Source: Nitrospira sp. (GTDB taxonomy: Bacteria; Nitrospirota; Nitrospiria; Nitrospirales; Nitrospiraceae). Taken from it: a DNA stretch of 64,000 nt. Numbering within the stretch: the stretch's first letter is position 1; each line of letters begins with the position of its first letter. Shown piece after piece: positions 52,048-60,507 of the stretch. The translations under genes and the position numbers were made by a program. Where the stretch lies: contig JACOEM010000003.1 in assembly GCA_024998565.1 (NCBI GenBank), forward strand, positions 1-64,000, read 5' to 3'. The notes under the pieces were generated by a model that worked only from the letters and a program-made list of their open reading frames with translations, had not been told where the DNA came from and did no database searches.

Positions 52048-53165
52048 CACCGGGCACGGGTCGAGGGCGAGGAATCGTTCTTTCCGCACTCCTGCTGGTG
52101 CTGGTCGGCTGCGGATGGTTCGGCGGGACGGCCCGTCCGTCGTGGATCGAGGGAGGAAGCCCTCAGTTTCCATCGGCTCAGTATCTCGTCGGGGTGGGTC
52201 AGGCCGATTCGCGCCCGCAAGCCACGGAGCAGGCCTACGCTGCCGTCTCCAGAATTTTTAAAGCCGAGATCACGGCGCAGGCGAAAGACTGGGAATCGTA
52301 CCTGGTGGTGGAGTCCCGCGGGCAGACGAGCACGGAGCGTCGCCTCACCTTGGACAACGTGACCCGTGTGACGACCGACAAGGTGCTGGAAAATGTGCAG
52401 GTCCTGGATACCTGGTTTGACCAAAAGACGCGACAGTACTATGCTCTGGCAGGCATGAACCGGGCGCAAGCCGAATCGGCGATGGTGGAGCGCCTCAATG
52501 AACTCGATCGCACGATTCAGACCGAAGTGACCGAAGCGCATCAGACCCAGGACAAGCTCTCACGCGTGCGTAATCTCAAACGGGCCGCCAAGAATCTGGT
52601 GCTTCGCGAGGCCTATAACACCGATCTTCGCGTGGTGCGCTCCAACGGTCAGGGCAATGCATCGCCCTATCGCGTGGCGGAATTGACCGCCGAATTGGAA
52701 CAGTTTCTTGCCGGGAATCTCCTCATGGCCGTCGATCTGTCTGGCGATCAAGCCGAGCCGCTTGAGCGAGCGCTTGTAGACGGACTCGCACAGGAAGGCT
52801 TCACGGTGGTCGGGCGCGGCGCCGGTGCCGCGCCTGCGGAATTGCTCATTACCGGGTCGGTGCGTCTCTGGCCGATCGAGGTGAACGATCCTCATTTTCG
52901 GTACGTGCGCTGGTGCGCGGAGTCCGTGATCGAAGAAGCCGTGACCCATCGCGTGGTCGGGGCCCTGTCGAAAGGCGGGAAGGAAGGGCATGTCACGGAG
53001 CGCGAGGCGGCCGCCAAAGCGGTCCGTGTGATGCAGCAGGAGTTTGCGTCCGATCTGGCCCGGTCCGTGGCCGCGCATGTGTATGGAGAGAGAGATCTGC
53101 CGGCGTCGGCCGCGACGCCGTCCGGTTGTCCGAAAGAGGCGGTGCAGCCGCCGGTCAGTCGTTAA
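52044..53165 (+). CDS. LPP20-like lipoprotein
   Basis: 373 residues: lipoprotein signal (GIVLSALLLVLVGC), an LPP20/FlgT-like domain (RPSWIEGGSPQFPSAQYLVGVGQADSRPQATEQAYAAVSRIFKAEI) and a C-terminal domain (about 225-350) with alternating strands and helices like a TolB-N/FlgT-M region. Its ATG overlaps the stop of the preceding gene. It resembles the first lipoprotein of the run in its N-terminal pattern, so the two may assemble together. Confidence 0.82.
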   Translation: MTPGTGRGRGIVLSALLLVLVGCGWFGGTARPSWIEGGSPQFPSAQYLVGVGQADSRPQATEQAYAAVSRIFKAEITAQAKDWESYLVVESRGQTSTERRLTLDNVTRVTTDKVLENVQVLDTWFDQKTRQYYALAGMNRAQAESAMVERLNELDRTIQTEVTEAHQTQDKLSRVRNLKRAAKNLVLREAYNTDLRVVRSNGQGNASPYRVAELTAELEQFLAGNLLMAVDLSGDQAEPLERALVDGLAQEGFTVVGRGAGAAPAELLITGSVRLWPIEVNDPHFRYVRWCAESVIEEAVTHRVVGALSKGGKEGHVTEREAAAKAVRVMQQEFASDLARSVAAHVYGERDLPASAATPSGCPKEAVQPPVSR

Positions 53166-53199
53166 CGCGGTGAGTCAACCACAGGAGAGAGGAGCAGGG

Positions 53200-53448
53200 A
53201 TGCGTAAAATAGGGACCCGGAAAGCGGGCGAGCAGGGCAACGGCGGGCGCCGGTTGTCCAGTCAGGCGATGAAGAAACGGTTGCGCGAACGGCTGACGGC
53301 AGACACGCAACAGGTGCTGAAGAGCGACATCGTGAGTATTTTCCGCAAACAGGGCTACTACGAGGAATTGCCGTTGGATGAGTTGCAGGATCGCCTCTCC
53401 AAGCTCCAGTCGCCGTTGGCCGACAGTCTCTTGAAGGGGAGGGTCTAG
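53200..53448 (+). CDS. Small basic protein, possible antitoxin of the PIN gene
   Basis: 82 residues, Arg/Lys-rich, helical (RRLSSQAMKKRLRERLTADTQQVLKSDIVSIFRKQGYYEELPLDELQDRL in outline). GGAGAGAGGAGCAGGG precedes ATG 53200. Its stop lies one base before the PIN-domain gene, the geometry of a toxin-antitoxin pair. I do not recognise a known antitoxin fold. It could be DNA-binding through its basic half and toxin-binding through its C-terminus. Confidence 0.65.
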   Translation: MRKIGTRKAGEQGNGGRRLSSQAMKKRLRERLTADTQQVLKSDIVSIFRKQGYYEELPLDELQDRLSKLQSPLADSLLKGRV

Positions 53449-53449
53449 G

Positions 53450-53893
53450 ATGCCGTATTACTATTTCGATTCCACGGCGTTGGTGAAGCGGTACAGCATG
53501 GAGCGCGGAACGCGGGTGGTGAACAAGCTCATGGTGAAACGGGGTAAGGTCGCCATTCTGCCCATGTGGAGCGTCACGGATTTTTACTCGGCCCTCTCCG
53601 TTCGCGCGCAGCAGGGTGAAATCACCAGGGACGACTGCTATTCGGTGCTGTACAAGTTCGAGATGGAAGCCTCGCAAGGGCTCTTCCAGTTCATTTCCCC
53701 GACGATGGACACCTATCTGGCTGCGAAAGAGTTGATTCTGGACTATCCGGCCCTGCGCTCGGCGCAGCTGCAACACCTGGCCCTGGCGTTGGAACTCAAG
53801 CCGCTCCGGCTGACAGTCGTGAGCGCGGATAAACAGCTTCTGGCGGCCTGCCGTCCGGCGGGGTTGCATATCATCAATCCCGAAGACGACTAG
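53450..53893 (+). CDS. PIN-domain protein (VapC-like)
   Basis: 147 residues of PIN nuclease fold: YYYFDSTALVKRY with Asp7, VTDFYSALSVRAQQGEI with Asp44 at the usual acidic position, and VVSADKQLLAAC with Asp127. The third acidic position, normally in an LRxxDALHLA context, reads LRSAQLQHLA, so one metal ligand seems lost. It follows the small basic protein by one base. It could be a VapC-type RNase or a decayed one. Confidence 0.82.
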   Translation: MPYYYFDSTALVKRYSMERGTRVVNKLMVKRGKVAILPMWSVTDFYSALSVRAQQGEITRDDCYSVLYKFEMEASQGLFQFISPTMDTYLAAKELILDYPALRSAQLQHLALALELKPLRLTVVSADKQLLAACRPAGLHIINPEDD

Positions 53894-53898
53894 CAGGA

Positions 53899-54024
53899 GC
53901 AGGATGCGGAAACAGTCCGCCAGCCGCGTTCTCGCTTCGTTCAGGCCCTCAACGTACCGCAAGGGTACGCCTCGGGGCCCTCACTCGCTGCGGCCTTGCT
54001 GGACGGCCTGTTTGCGCATCCTGC
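53899..54024. repeat. Structured extragenic repeat, family B, copy 2 (126 bp)
   Basis: It has the same centre as copy 1 (CTCAACGTACC-GCAAG-GGTACGCCTC), but both ends are changed together: GCAGGATGCGGAAACAG at the left and GCAGGATGCGCAAACAG on the other strand at the right. Pairing is thus kept although the sequence changed. It begins six bases after the PIN gene stop. The 131 bases between it and the next MITE show no gene. Confidence 0.8.
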
Positions 54025-54155
54025 AGACGATCCGCCCGTCAACGTGGCTAGTGAGTTAATCCCGACCGCTTGCGGGTAAAACAAGTTCTTCCGCAGCCTT
54101 TCAGGGCGTGATGGCTAGGCAGGTTGCTAATGAGTAGCCTTTTTCAACGGATGGC

Positions 54156-54334
54156 TGGCCCGGATTATTCATGAATGCCGCCGCGAGGCGTTTGAGACCG
54201 AAGCCCGCCGGGGCTTCTCGCACGTGAGGCCGCCGCAGGCGTACTTGCAGTCCGTCGAGGAGGCCGAACGAGAATAGCCCCGCCGGGCTAGAGGATCGGA
54301 CGCCGGAGCAGGTATTCATGAATAGTCCGGGCTA
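54156..54334. mobile_element. 179-bp MITE, family A, copy 2
   Basis: It is the same length and order as copy 1, with the right end identical (TATTCATGAATAGTCCGGGC) and the left edge TG instead of TA. No transposase is encoded. Its right-hand TA plus the first element base form the TAG stop of the minus-strand gene that ends there, as in copy 1. Confidence 0.85.
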
Positions 54335-54850
54335 GGTGGGGCAGCGAAATTCCCCCTGCATCGAATCCAACACAATCGACCAGTCTTCCATACTCTGCTG
54401 CGCCGCCTTCCGTCTGGGGGAGGCTGTCTGCTTTTCTTCCACCCCACCCGGCTGGCTGAGAGTTTCCTGCGCGTGGCGCAGTTCGAGTTGTGCCAGTTGA
54501 AGACTGCCGCAGACGCCGGCTGAGGCGGGCAGTTCCCCGCCGGCTCGCCGAAACAGGGCAATCGCCCGATACCCATGTTCCTGCGACCGGTAGAGCTGCT
54601 CCGTGGCTTTGAAGGTTTGTCGCAGGGCCAGTTCGGTCTGCCGCTTGGAGAGTTGCGCCGCCATCAATGCCGCGCGGCCCATGCTCATCGCCGCGGTCTC
54701 CGCATCGTCATTGCCCATGGCATCTTCCGCCTTCGCCCTGAGGCGGTCGAGTTCCGCCTCTTCTCCCATGACCTGAGCCTGGCCGTTGACCGCGATGCAG
54801 ACGACGAGCGCCGCCGTCAGGATTCGGCACGCCACGAGAGTCCGCCGCAT
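54332..54850 (-). CDS. Exported helical protein
   Basis: About 172 residues: signal peptide (RILTAALVVCIAVNGQAQ), then helical charged segments (AELDRLRAKAEDAMGNDDAETAAMSMGRAALMAAQL, ALRQTFKATEQLYRSQEHGYRAIALFRRAGG) and a Ser/Lys-rich end with two Cys. No family recognised. The stop codon overlaps the edge of the MITE, so the C-terminus may have been shaped by that insertion. Confidence 0.6.
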   Translation of the reverse strand: MRRTLVACRILTAALVVCIAVNGQAQVMGEEAELDRLRAKAEDAMGNDDAETAAMSMGRAALMAAQLSKRQTELALRQTFKATEQLYRSQEHGYRAIALFRRAGGELPASAGVCGSLQLAQLELRHAQETLSQPGGVEEKQTASPRRKAAQQSMEDWSIVLDSMQGEFRCPT

Positions 54851-54888
54851 GGCCGACCGGCCGAAGCAGAGGAGGAAGGCGGAGCCTG

Positions 54889-55965
54889 TTATTGCACGTG
54901 TTCCCAGGTGTCGATCTGTTTGATGCTCCAATTGACGGCTTCCTTCAACTTGACGAGGTTAGGATCGGCATCGTTTTCGTGCACGCGATAGAGCGATTTC
55001 TGGAGCGTGAACAGCGGCTCATAGGCCCGCATGTCCGGTAGCTTCCCGAGCGCCCAGGCGACCTCGGTTTTCACGGCGACATCCTCGGTGTTCAACGTTT
55101 CGAGCAGCGGATCCACGATCGTGAAATCTCCGTGCAACGCGCCGACGATACCCAGGGCCTTCGCCGCCGGCGCGCGTAAATCCGTGGGACCGGATTTCAT
55201 CGTCTTGATGAGCACCGGGATCGTGTCTTTCTGGCCGATATTGCCCAGCGCCAGGGCCGAGGCTTTGGCGATATTGCGGTCGGCTCCATTGAGTCCGTCA
55301 AGGAGGCGAGGGATCGCCTTCACGGAGAACAGGTCGCCGAACAGGGCCACCAACTTCACCTTGCGCGCGACCGGAGTCTTGGGATCGTCGTAGAGGCGGA
55401 ACAGGCGCGCTTCCTGTCCCCATTCAGCGGTGATGAGCGCGGGGAAATCGTATTCTTCCAGGCGCGCTTGTAACTTGGCCATCGCGTAGGCCGTGGGATC
55501 GCCCGCTTTGGCGACTGTGGCCGCGGCTTGAGCATCGTCGAAATCCGTCCGGACCTCTTTGCGCCAGGCCATTTTTTTTCCGTTAAGGAGATAGCCGAGC
55601 TGGCAGGCCGGCCCCTTCCAGATTCGTGACGGGGCATCGGGAAGGTCGGCGTCGCTGCCCATCGTCGTGCTGCCCTCCCAAGTTTTTCGCTGCTCGCATT
55701 TGATCTTCAGTTCCACATCGTGCGGTTGGGCCGGGTCGGTCACGGTCGTGTAGTCGAATTCTTTCATGCGGGTGACGACCACGTCGACCAGGGGTTTGGC
55801 GTCGAGGCTGCCCTTGTCCGAGAGGGCAATCACATCGACCAGCACGCGATCGATTCGTTCCAGTTGGCTTTTTTGTTCGGCGGTTAAGGCGTCGCGGCGG
55901 GCCCAACTCTGGTCCCCCAGGAGCACTAGAGCCCCCAGGATGATGAGCGAAAGGATGCATCTCAT
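54889..55965 (-). CDS. Exported HEAT-repeat protein
   Basis: 358 residues: signal peptide (CILSLIILGALVLLGDQSWA), a unique N-terminal domain with three Cys (about 25-190), and HEAT/PBS-lyase-type repeats (about 200-330: AIPRLLDGLNGADRNIAKASALALGNIG, TIPVLIKTMKSGPTDLRAPAAKALGIVG, AVKTEVAWALGKL). Such repeats mediate protein contacts. GGAG lies ahead of the ATG. It is followed by the helical exported gene on the same strand. Confidence 0.78.
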   Translation of the reverse strand: MRCILSLIILGALVLLGDQSWARRDALTAEQKSQLERIDRVLVDVIALSDKGSLDAKPLVDVVVTRMKEFDYTTVTDPAQPHDVELKIKCEQRKTWEGSTTMGSDADLPDAPSRIWKGPACQLGYLLNGKKMAWRKEVRTDFDDAQAAATVAKAGDPTAYAMAKLQARLEEYDFPALITAEWGQEARLFRLYDDPKTPVARKVKLVALFGDLFSVKAIPRLLDGLNGADRNIAKASALALGNIGQKDTIPVLIKTMKSGPTDLRAPAAKALGIVGALHGDFTIVDPLLETLNTEDVAVKTEVAWALGKLPDMRAYEPLFTLQKSLYRVHENDADPNLVKLKEAVNWSIKQIDTWEHVQ

Positions 55966-56043
55966 GTCTGCTCCATTTTGATGAAAAGACGATGATCACG
56001 AACCCTGCCGTCACTCTATACAACCACTTCCGGCTGTTGCAAG

Positions 56044-56073
56044 TTGCGCCTGTCGGGGAGCCGTCCGTATAAT
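56044..56073 (+). promoter_or_regulatory. Promoter giving a leaderless proC message
   Basis: TTGCGC and a perfect TATAAT are 18 bases apart. The -10 ends six bases before the proC ATG, so the transcript should begin at or next to the A of ATG. No ribosome-binding sequence is present, in keeping with leaderless translation. Confidence 0.65.
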
Positions 56074-56079
56074 CGCGCC

Positions 56080-56910
56080 ATGTTGACGGGGACACGAATC
56101 GTGTTCATCGGCGGCGGCAATATGGCCGAGGCGCTGCTGGCTGGACTCCTGCGCAAGGGCGTGGCTGCCGTTGAGCACCTCACCGTCAGCGATCCCGATG
56201 GACATCGCCGGGAACTGCTGGCGGAGCGATTCGGGGTCGCCGTCCATGCCGACAACCGGACGGCGGCGCAAGGCGCGGATCTGGTTGTGTTCTGTGTCGA
56301 ACCGCAGGTGCTCGACGCCGTCCTGGATGAAGTGGCTTCAAGTCTCCAGTCCCGGCCCCTCGCGATGTCCGTTGCAGCCGGGTATCCCATCTCCCGCCTG
56401 CAGGCTCATCTCAAGACGGCCACCAGGGTGGTCCGTGCCATGCCGAACACGCCCTCGACCATCGGAGAAGGGGTGACGGCGGTGAGCCTCGCGCCGGGGT
56501 TGTCGTCAGAAGATCAGGACCGGACGCGATGCCTCTTCGAATCGGTCGGCAAGGTGGTTGTAGTGGACGAGCGGTTGATGGATGCCGTGACCGGATTGAG
56601 CGGAAGCGGACCGGCCTACGTCTTCACCATGATCGAAGCGCTGGCCGACGGCGGCGTGTTGATGGGATTGCCAAGGGCCACCGCGCAAGTGCTGGCGGCG
56701 CAGACAGTAGCCGGCGCGGCGCGTATGGTGCTGGAGCAGGGGACACATCCGGCCGTGTTGAAAGATCGCGTGGCTTCGCCGGGCGGCACCACGATAGCGG
56801 GGCTGTCTCGACTTGAGCAGGGGCGGCTGCGCGCGACCTTGATGTCGGCCGTGACAGCCGCGGCGCAGAGATCGCAGGAACTGGGACAAGAAGAGAACCA
56901 TCACCTCTAA
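56080..56910 (+). CDS. proC: Pyrroline-5-carboxylate reductase
   Basis: It catalyses the last step of proline synthesis. The 276-residue protein has the Rossmann start IVFIGGGNMAEALLAGLL, the VRAMPNTPSTIGEGVTAV block, GLSGSGPAYVFTMIEALADGGVLMGLPR, and the C-terminal signature HPAVLKDRVASPGGTTIAGL. Complete. It is probably co-transcribed with the small gene 15 bases downstream, ahead of a terminator. Confidence 0.96.
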   Translation: MLTGTRIVFIGGGNMAEALLAGLLRKGVAAVEHLTVSDPDGHRRELLAERFGVAVHADNRTAAQGADLVVFCVEPQVLDAVLDEVASSLQSRPLAMSVAAGYPISRLQAHLKTATRVVRAMPNTPSTIGEGVTAVSLAPGLSSEDQDRTRCLFESVGKVVVVDERLMDAVTGLSGSGPAYVFTMIEALADGGVLMGLPRATAQVLAAQTVAGAARMVLEQGTHPAVLKDRVASPGGTTIAGLSRLEQGRLRATLMSAVTAAAQRSQELGQEENHHL

Positions 56911-56925
56911 CAAGGAGTGCGTCTC

Positions 56926-57120
56926 GTGCAATATTGGGTGAAAGTCGTGTTTGCCGACAATCAGGAATTACTGGTGAAGGATGCGATTCGTCACACGATC
57001 AGCGAAGACATGGAGGTGCTGGAAGTCGATTCGGCCAAGGAAGTGATCATCGTGCCCATGAAACAGATTAAGTACATCGCCTGCGATGCGACGGTGTTCG
57101 CGCAGAAAGCGAAAGCGTAA
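56926..57120 (+). CDS. Small conserved-looking protein of 64 residues
   Basis: It starts at GTG with AAGGAG eight bases ahead; a GTG nine bases upstream overlaps that ribosome site and was rejected. The product (VQYWVKVVFADNQELLVKDA, then EVLEVDSAKEVIIVPMKQIKYIAC) is strand-rich, like a small Sm-like or ferredoxin-type fold, with one Cys. It follows proC and precedes a clear terminator. Function unknown. Confidence 0.7.
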   Translation: MQYWVKVVFADNQELLVKDAIRHTISEDMEVLEVDSAKEVIIVPMKQIKYIACDATVFAQKAKA

Positions 57121-57163
57121 ATTTCTACGGGTCAGTTGCTCACGGCTGGAAATGCGAGAAGCG

Positions 57164-57194
57164 GGGGCGAGGTTGCAGGCTTCGCCTCTTTTTT
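57164..57194 (+). terminator. Rho-independent terminator of the proC unit
   Basis: GGGGCGAGG and CTTCGCCTC pair around TTGCAGG and are followed by TTTTTT. It lies 44 bases past the small gene. Confidence 0.85.
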
Positions 57195-57301
57195 GTGGGT
57201 TCATCGGCGATACGATGGAATGCAGGGGGAATTCCCACGCGGCTCGGCTGAGTCACCTCGGTGGGAAATGATAGTGACACACTCTGCTTCGAAGCACCCT
57301 G

Positions 57302-57646
57302 TTAGGTCCCCCGCACCGACCTCATCGGTCGCGCATGTGATTCTTCGTCGGTTCCCAGGGCCTCATGGCAAATACGGGAGTCCGTCGATGCCTTGACCTG
57401 TTCCAGAATGCCCTGCGAGACCAGGAGTTGTTTCAGCTGGTCCGGGGTGGGGAGGCTGTCCAACACGACGGCGGCGCAAACGGCGAGAGTGCGTTCCACC
57501 TGGTTGTTCACAATAATCTTGAACTTCGTGTCAGCCAACGGATCTCTTCGGGGGACCACCGCCTCCACGATATAGGGGGCAGGATATCCGGCAGCCAGAA
57601 ATTCCCTGATGACTTGCACCTTCCTCTGAGCGTAATCGTCTGTCAT
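57302..57646 (-). CDS. Hypothetical protein
   Basis: 114 residues. The first 90 look folded (AQRKVQVIREFLAAGYPAPYIVEAVV, FKIIVNNQVERTLAVCAAVVLDSLPTPDQLKQLL); the rest is a charged tail. AAGGA lies ahead of ATG 57646. It has no close partner; the 202-base gap on its upstream side shows no convincing gene. No family recognised. Confidence 0.55.
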   Translation of the reverse strand: MTDDYAQRKVQVIREFLAAGYPAPYIVEAVVPRRDPLADTKFKIIVNNQVERTLAVCAAVVLDSLPTPDQLKQLLVSQGILEQVKASTDSRICHEALGTDEESHARPMRSVRGT

Positions 57647-57848
57647 CGTTGCTCGTCCTTCTGTTTCCTCGCCAATGCTTCTTTTGTCGGCGCTTTGTGA
57701 TGCAACCTGTGCCGGAATCCTACGCCAATCGACTGGAAGGCGGCAAGATGCTCATCGGCCATGATTGGCGAGGTAGAAGTATCGCTGCCACCTCCCGAGA
57801 CGCAGAGGGACGTTCTTTGTGCAGGCTCGCCGGGTCATCTCTTGCTCG

Positions 57849-59081
57849 CTACGCCCGGTCTCCGACGGGATCCCACTCATGATCGCGTTCGACCGCGCCG
57901 ATCAAGCGTTCGAAAATATCGGGAATGGCGCCGGTCACCCGGCTCCAATTTGAGATCATCGGCACGCCGAGCGGATCGTCCAGGAACGCTTCCGTGGCGA
58001 TCTTCATGCCCTTGAGAAAGACTTCGACGGCCATCCGTTCTGCGTGGCGGTCAAACTGCAGACTGTTGATGGCGGCATCATTCTGATAGCGAGTGATGGC
58101 TTCCTGAGCTGCTTGCAGGTAGGTCGCCCGCAAGGTCTTGAGCACGGCTTCCGATAACACGACTCCTTCGCTCGCGAGGTTCCGGAACAACGACTTCGTG
58201 ATGTCCACGCACATCTTCTGAAGGCCCTGTTCGGCGTTATCCGCCGACAATCCTTGATGCTTGTGTTCATAGGCGTCGGCGATATCGGCCTGGCAAATCC
58301 GCCTGAGCGCGCAGTTGCGATAGATCTCGGAGAGGACACCGACTTCCAACCCCCAGTCTCCGGGCACGCGGTTAATCCATGCCAGGTCCCGCACCATGGC
58401 AAATTCTCCCGCCAGCGGATACCGAAAGCTGTCGAGAAAGGTCAGCAAGGGATGTGCGCCGGCGATTTGTTGGAGGCTTCGAATCAGCGGGGTGAAATAG
58501 AGTCGTGTAACCCGGCCATGGAGGCGATCCGTGACCCGGCTGTAATAGCCTTTGCAGAACTCGTAGCCGAGGTTGGTGTTGACGATCGGATAACAGAGTC
58601 TCGCCAGATATTCCCGGTTGTAACTGAGAATGTCGCAGTCGTGGAGTGCGATGACGTTGCTTTGTCCACGGGCCAACACATAGCCGAAGGCCATCCAACA
58701 GCCCCGGCCCTTGCCTTGCAGCCCGGTGTCGATTTCCGCGTGGGCCAGCAGCTTGAGGATGTCCTGAATGCCCGTGCCATCGTTCCAGACGATCCGGACC
58801 CGCTGCGGCAGCACCGAGAAGAATTGTTTGGCCAGCCGGAACTCCAGAGCCGAGGCGCGATCCAGGGAGATGACGATTTCGTTGACGTACCGGATGTCTT
58901 TCAGCACCTGCACAATGTGCTTCAGCGCGGGCTTCTCAAGTTCCGAATACAGCGAAGGCAGGACGAGGGCGATCGGGTTGCTCGCCGCGTGTCGTTCCAG
59001 TTCCTTTTCGAGTTGTTCCAGATTGGAGGCGCCCAGACGGTGCAAGACCGTCACGAGCCCGTTCTGATGAAAATCCGACAT
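57849..59081 (-). CDS. Glucosyl-3-phosphoglycerate synthase-like glycosyltransferase (GT81)
   Basis: About 410 residues of GT-A fold: ASNPIALVLPSLYSELEKPALKHIVQVL (nucleotide-sugar entry), GKGRGCWMAFGYVLARG, the metal-binding IALHDCDILSYNREY, and HGRVTRLYFTPLIRSL with LAGEFAMVRDL typical of GpgS/MpgS enzymes. These make glucosyl- or mannosyl-phosphoglycerate, precursors of compatible solutes or polysaccharide primers. ATG 59081 follows GGAGGG at a good distance. No phosphatase partner is adjacent. Confidence 0.82.
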   Translation of the reverse strand: MSDFHQNGLVTVLHRLGASNLEQLEKELERHAASNPIALVLPSLYSELEKPALKHIVQVLKDIRYVNEIVISLDRASALEFRLAKQFFSVLPQRVRIVWNDGTGIQDILKLLAHAEIDTGLQGKGRGCWMAFGYVLARGQSNVIALHDCDILSYNREYLARLCYPIVNTNLGYEFCKGYYSRVTDRLHGRVTRLYFTPLIRSLQQIAGAHPLLTFLDSFRYPLAGEFAMVRDLAWINRVPGDWGLEVGVLSEIYRNCALRRICQADIADAYEHKHQGLSADNAEQGLQKMCVDITKSLFRNLASEGVVLSEAVLKTLRATYLQAAQEAITRYQNDAAINSLQFDRHAERMAVEVFLKGMKIATEAFLDDPLGVPMISNWSRVTGAIPDIFERLIGAVERDHEWDPVGDRA

Positions 59082-59211
59082 GTGCCCTCCTGTGTCGGGT
59101 GTGGCGCGGATGATAGAAAGCAAATGACCAGTGCGGCAGGGAGGCGCCCTCCACGCGGGAGACGGACACCCACCGTGCCGGGTGGTCGAATGTGCTGAGG
59201 GGAGATCGCGA

Positions 59212-60507
59212 CTACTGAGCCGGAGGCATCGCCTTGCTGGTCACAACCGACTTCACGATCTTGGCTCGCTTCACAGACTCAAGGAAGCGGTCCGGAGGTT
59301 CCGGATGCGGCAAGTTGACTTCAACGGAATACCAGCCCGACTTCATCGGTCCCTTTTTGATGCCGTTCAGTTCCTGGACCAGATCCTCGATGCTCTTCTC
59401 GGTCGTGCCGTCTTGAAACGCGACCCAGAACATGAAGGCCTGACGGTCTGCCTCCCGGATGCCATCCGCGACCGGGGTCGCCAGGGGCGCTTCCTTCGGC
59501 AGGTCTCCCTTGGCTACGACGGTGGGTTTAGGCGCCGCGTTGGCTTTGGCGACTTCGAGCGAGGTGAGCGCCAGCCGGGCATGTAACTCCCGATTGCGGC
59601 TTTCCAAGAGCGCGACCTGTTTGATCAGAGTTTCATTGACCGTCTTGATCGACTTCAGATCCTGCCGCACGAGGTCGCGGTCGGCTTCCACGGCATTCAC
59701 CGCGACGCGCAGGCCGGTTTCGACTTCCTGGGCGACATCGGTTTTGACCGTTTTGAGGTCTTCCTGTACCGAGACGACTTGTGTGTTGAGCTTCTGCTGC
59801 GCATGGGCGACGGTATCGAGGAGGGCATTCAGCTGGGCGATCCGGTCCTGTTCCGACCGGGACACGGCGACGGCTGCGGCCTGTGCTTCAACCAGTTGTG
59901 CCAGTTGCTGGTGCACGCGATCGATCTGCTCTTGCGTGGATTGTCTGGCGGCCAGCTCTTCTTCAAGTTGATGCGCCCGGTCTTCGGCGTTGATCCAGTT
60001 CGGGACCCGTTCAGCCAATAGCGCCACGACTCCCACGGCCAGCACGATTTGCGCGAAGGCTGTCGTCATGGTCCAGACGGGAGTTCTGGTTGCGGCGGGC
60101 GAGGATGTTGCTGAGGCGAGTCCGATCGACGACGCCAGGTTCGACCACCAGCCGGGGGCGGCTGCGTACTGGAGCTTGAGCGATCCGCCGTCGAAATGGT
60201 TCTGGACCTGAATGGCGACGCTGCCCTTGCCGATTGGGACGCACACACTTTTCTGGCCGGCTTCGGGAGCGACGCACCCTCCGACCAGCACACCGGACTC
60301 GTTCCGGATCTCGATGTGTTGAATACTCCGCTCGCGGGCCGTGTAGGCGAAGGACGGATCGGTGTGGGCACAATTCAGCGTCCCGACGCGTTCGTGGTTG
60401 ACCAGTACCTGCAGGAATTCAGGACGTTCTTCACCCGCGCGCCGCGGCTGATCGTCCAGGGCGTCAAGCAGATGTGCGCGATAGTCGTTGAGCTCTGGTG
60501 TTTCCAT
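59212..60507 (-). CDS. Membrane coiled-coil protein, possible anti-sigma-like partner
   Basis: About 431 residues. The N-terminal half (about 10-125) contains an acidic helix and strands with four Cys. One membrane helix follows (about 150-172, FAQIVLAVGVVALLAE), then a long coiled coil (about 180-320: AEDRAHQLEEELAARQ, KLNTQVVSVQEDLKTVK) and a C-terminal globular domain (about 345-430). The start lies inside the end of the sigma-like gene (44-base overlap), so the two are co-translated. A membrane regulator of that protein is a fair inference; no family recognised. Confidence 0.7.
   Translation of the reverse strand: METPELNDYRAHLLDALDDQPRRAGEERPEFLQVLVNHERVGTLNCAHTDPSFAYTARERSIQHIEIRNESGVLVGGCVAPEAGQKSVCVPIGKGSVAIQVQNHFDGGSLKLQYAAAPGWWSNLASSIGLASATSSPAATRTPVWTMTTAFAQIVLAVGVVALLAERVPNWINAEDRAHQLEEELAARQSTQEQIDRVHQQLAQLVEAQAAAVAVSRSEQDRIAQLNALLDTVAHAQQKLNTQVVSVQEDLKTVKTDVAQEVETGLRVAVNAVEADRDLVRQDLKSIKTVNETLIKQVALLESRNRELHARLALTSLEVAKANAAPKPTVVAKGDLPKEAPLATPVADGIREADRQAFMFWVAFQDGTTEKSIEDLVQELNGIKKGPMKSGWYSVEVNLPHPEPPDRFLESVKRAKIVKSVVTSKAMPPAQ

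Noticed and set aside
57649-57882. Plus-strand 77-residue open frame
   Set aside because: Low-complexity Arg/Ser composition, overlap with the glycosyltransferase end and no ribosome site; looks like a chance frame.
59160-59211. Terminator after the membrane coiled-coil gene
   Set aside because: Only a 5-bp stem with a long loop and no T-tract.
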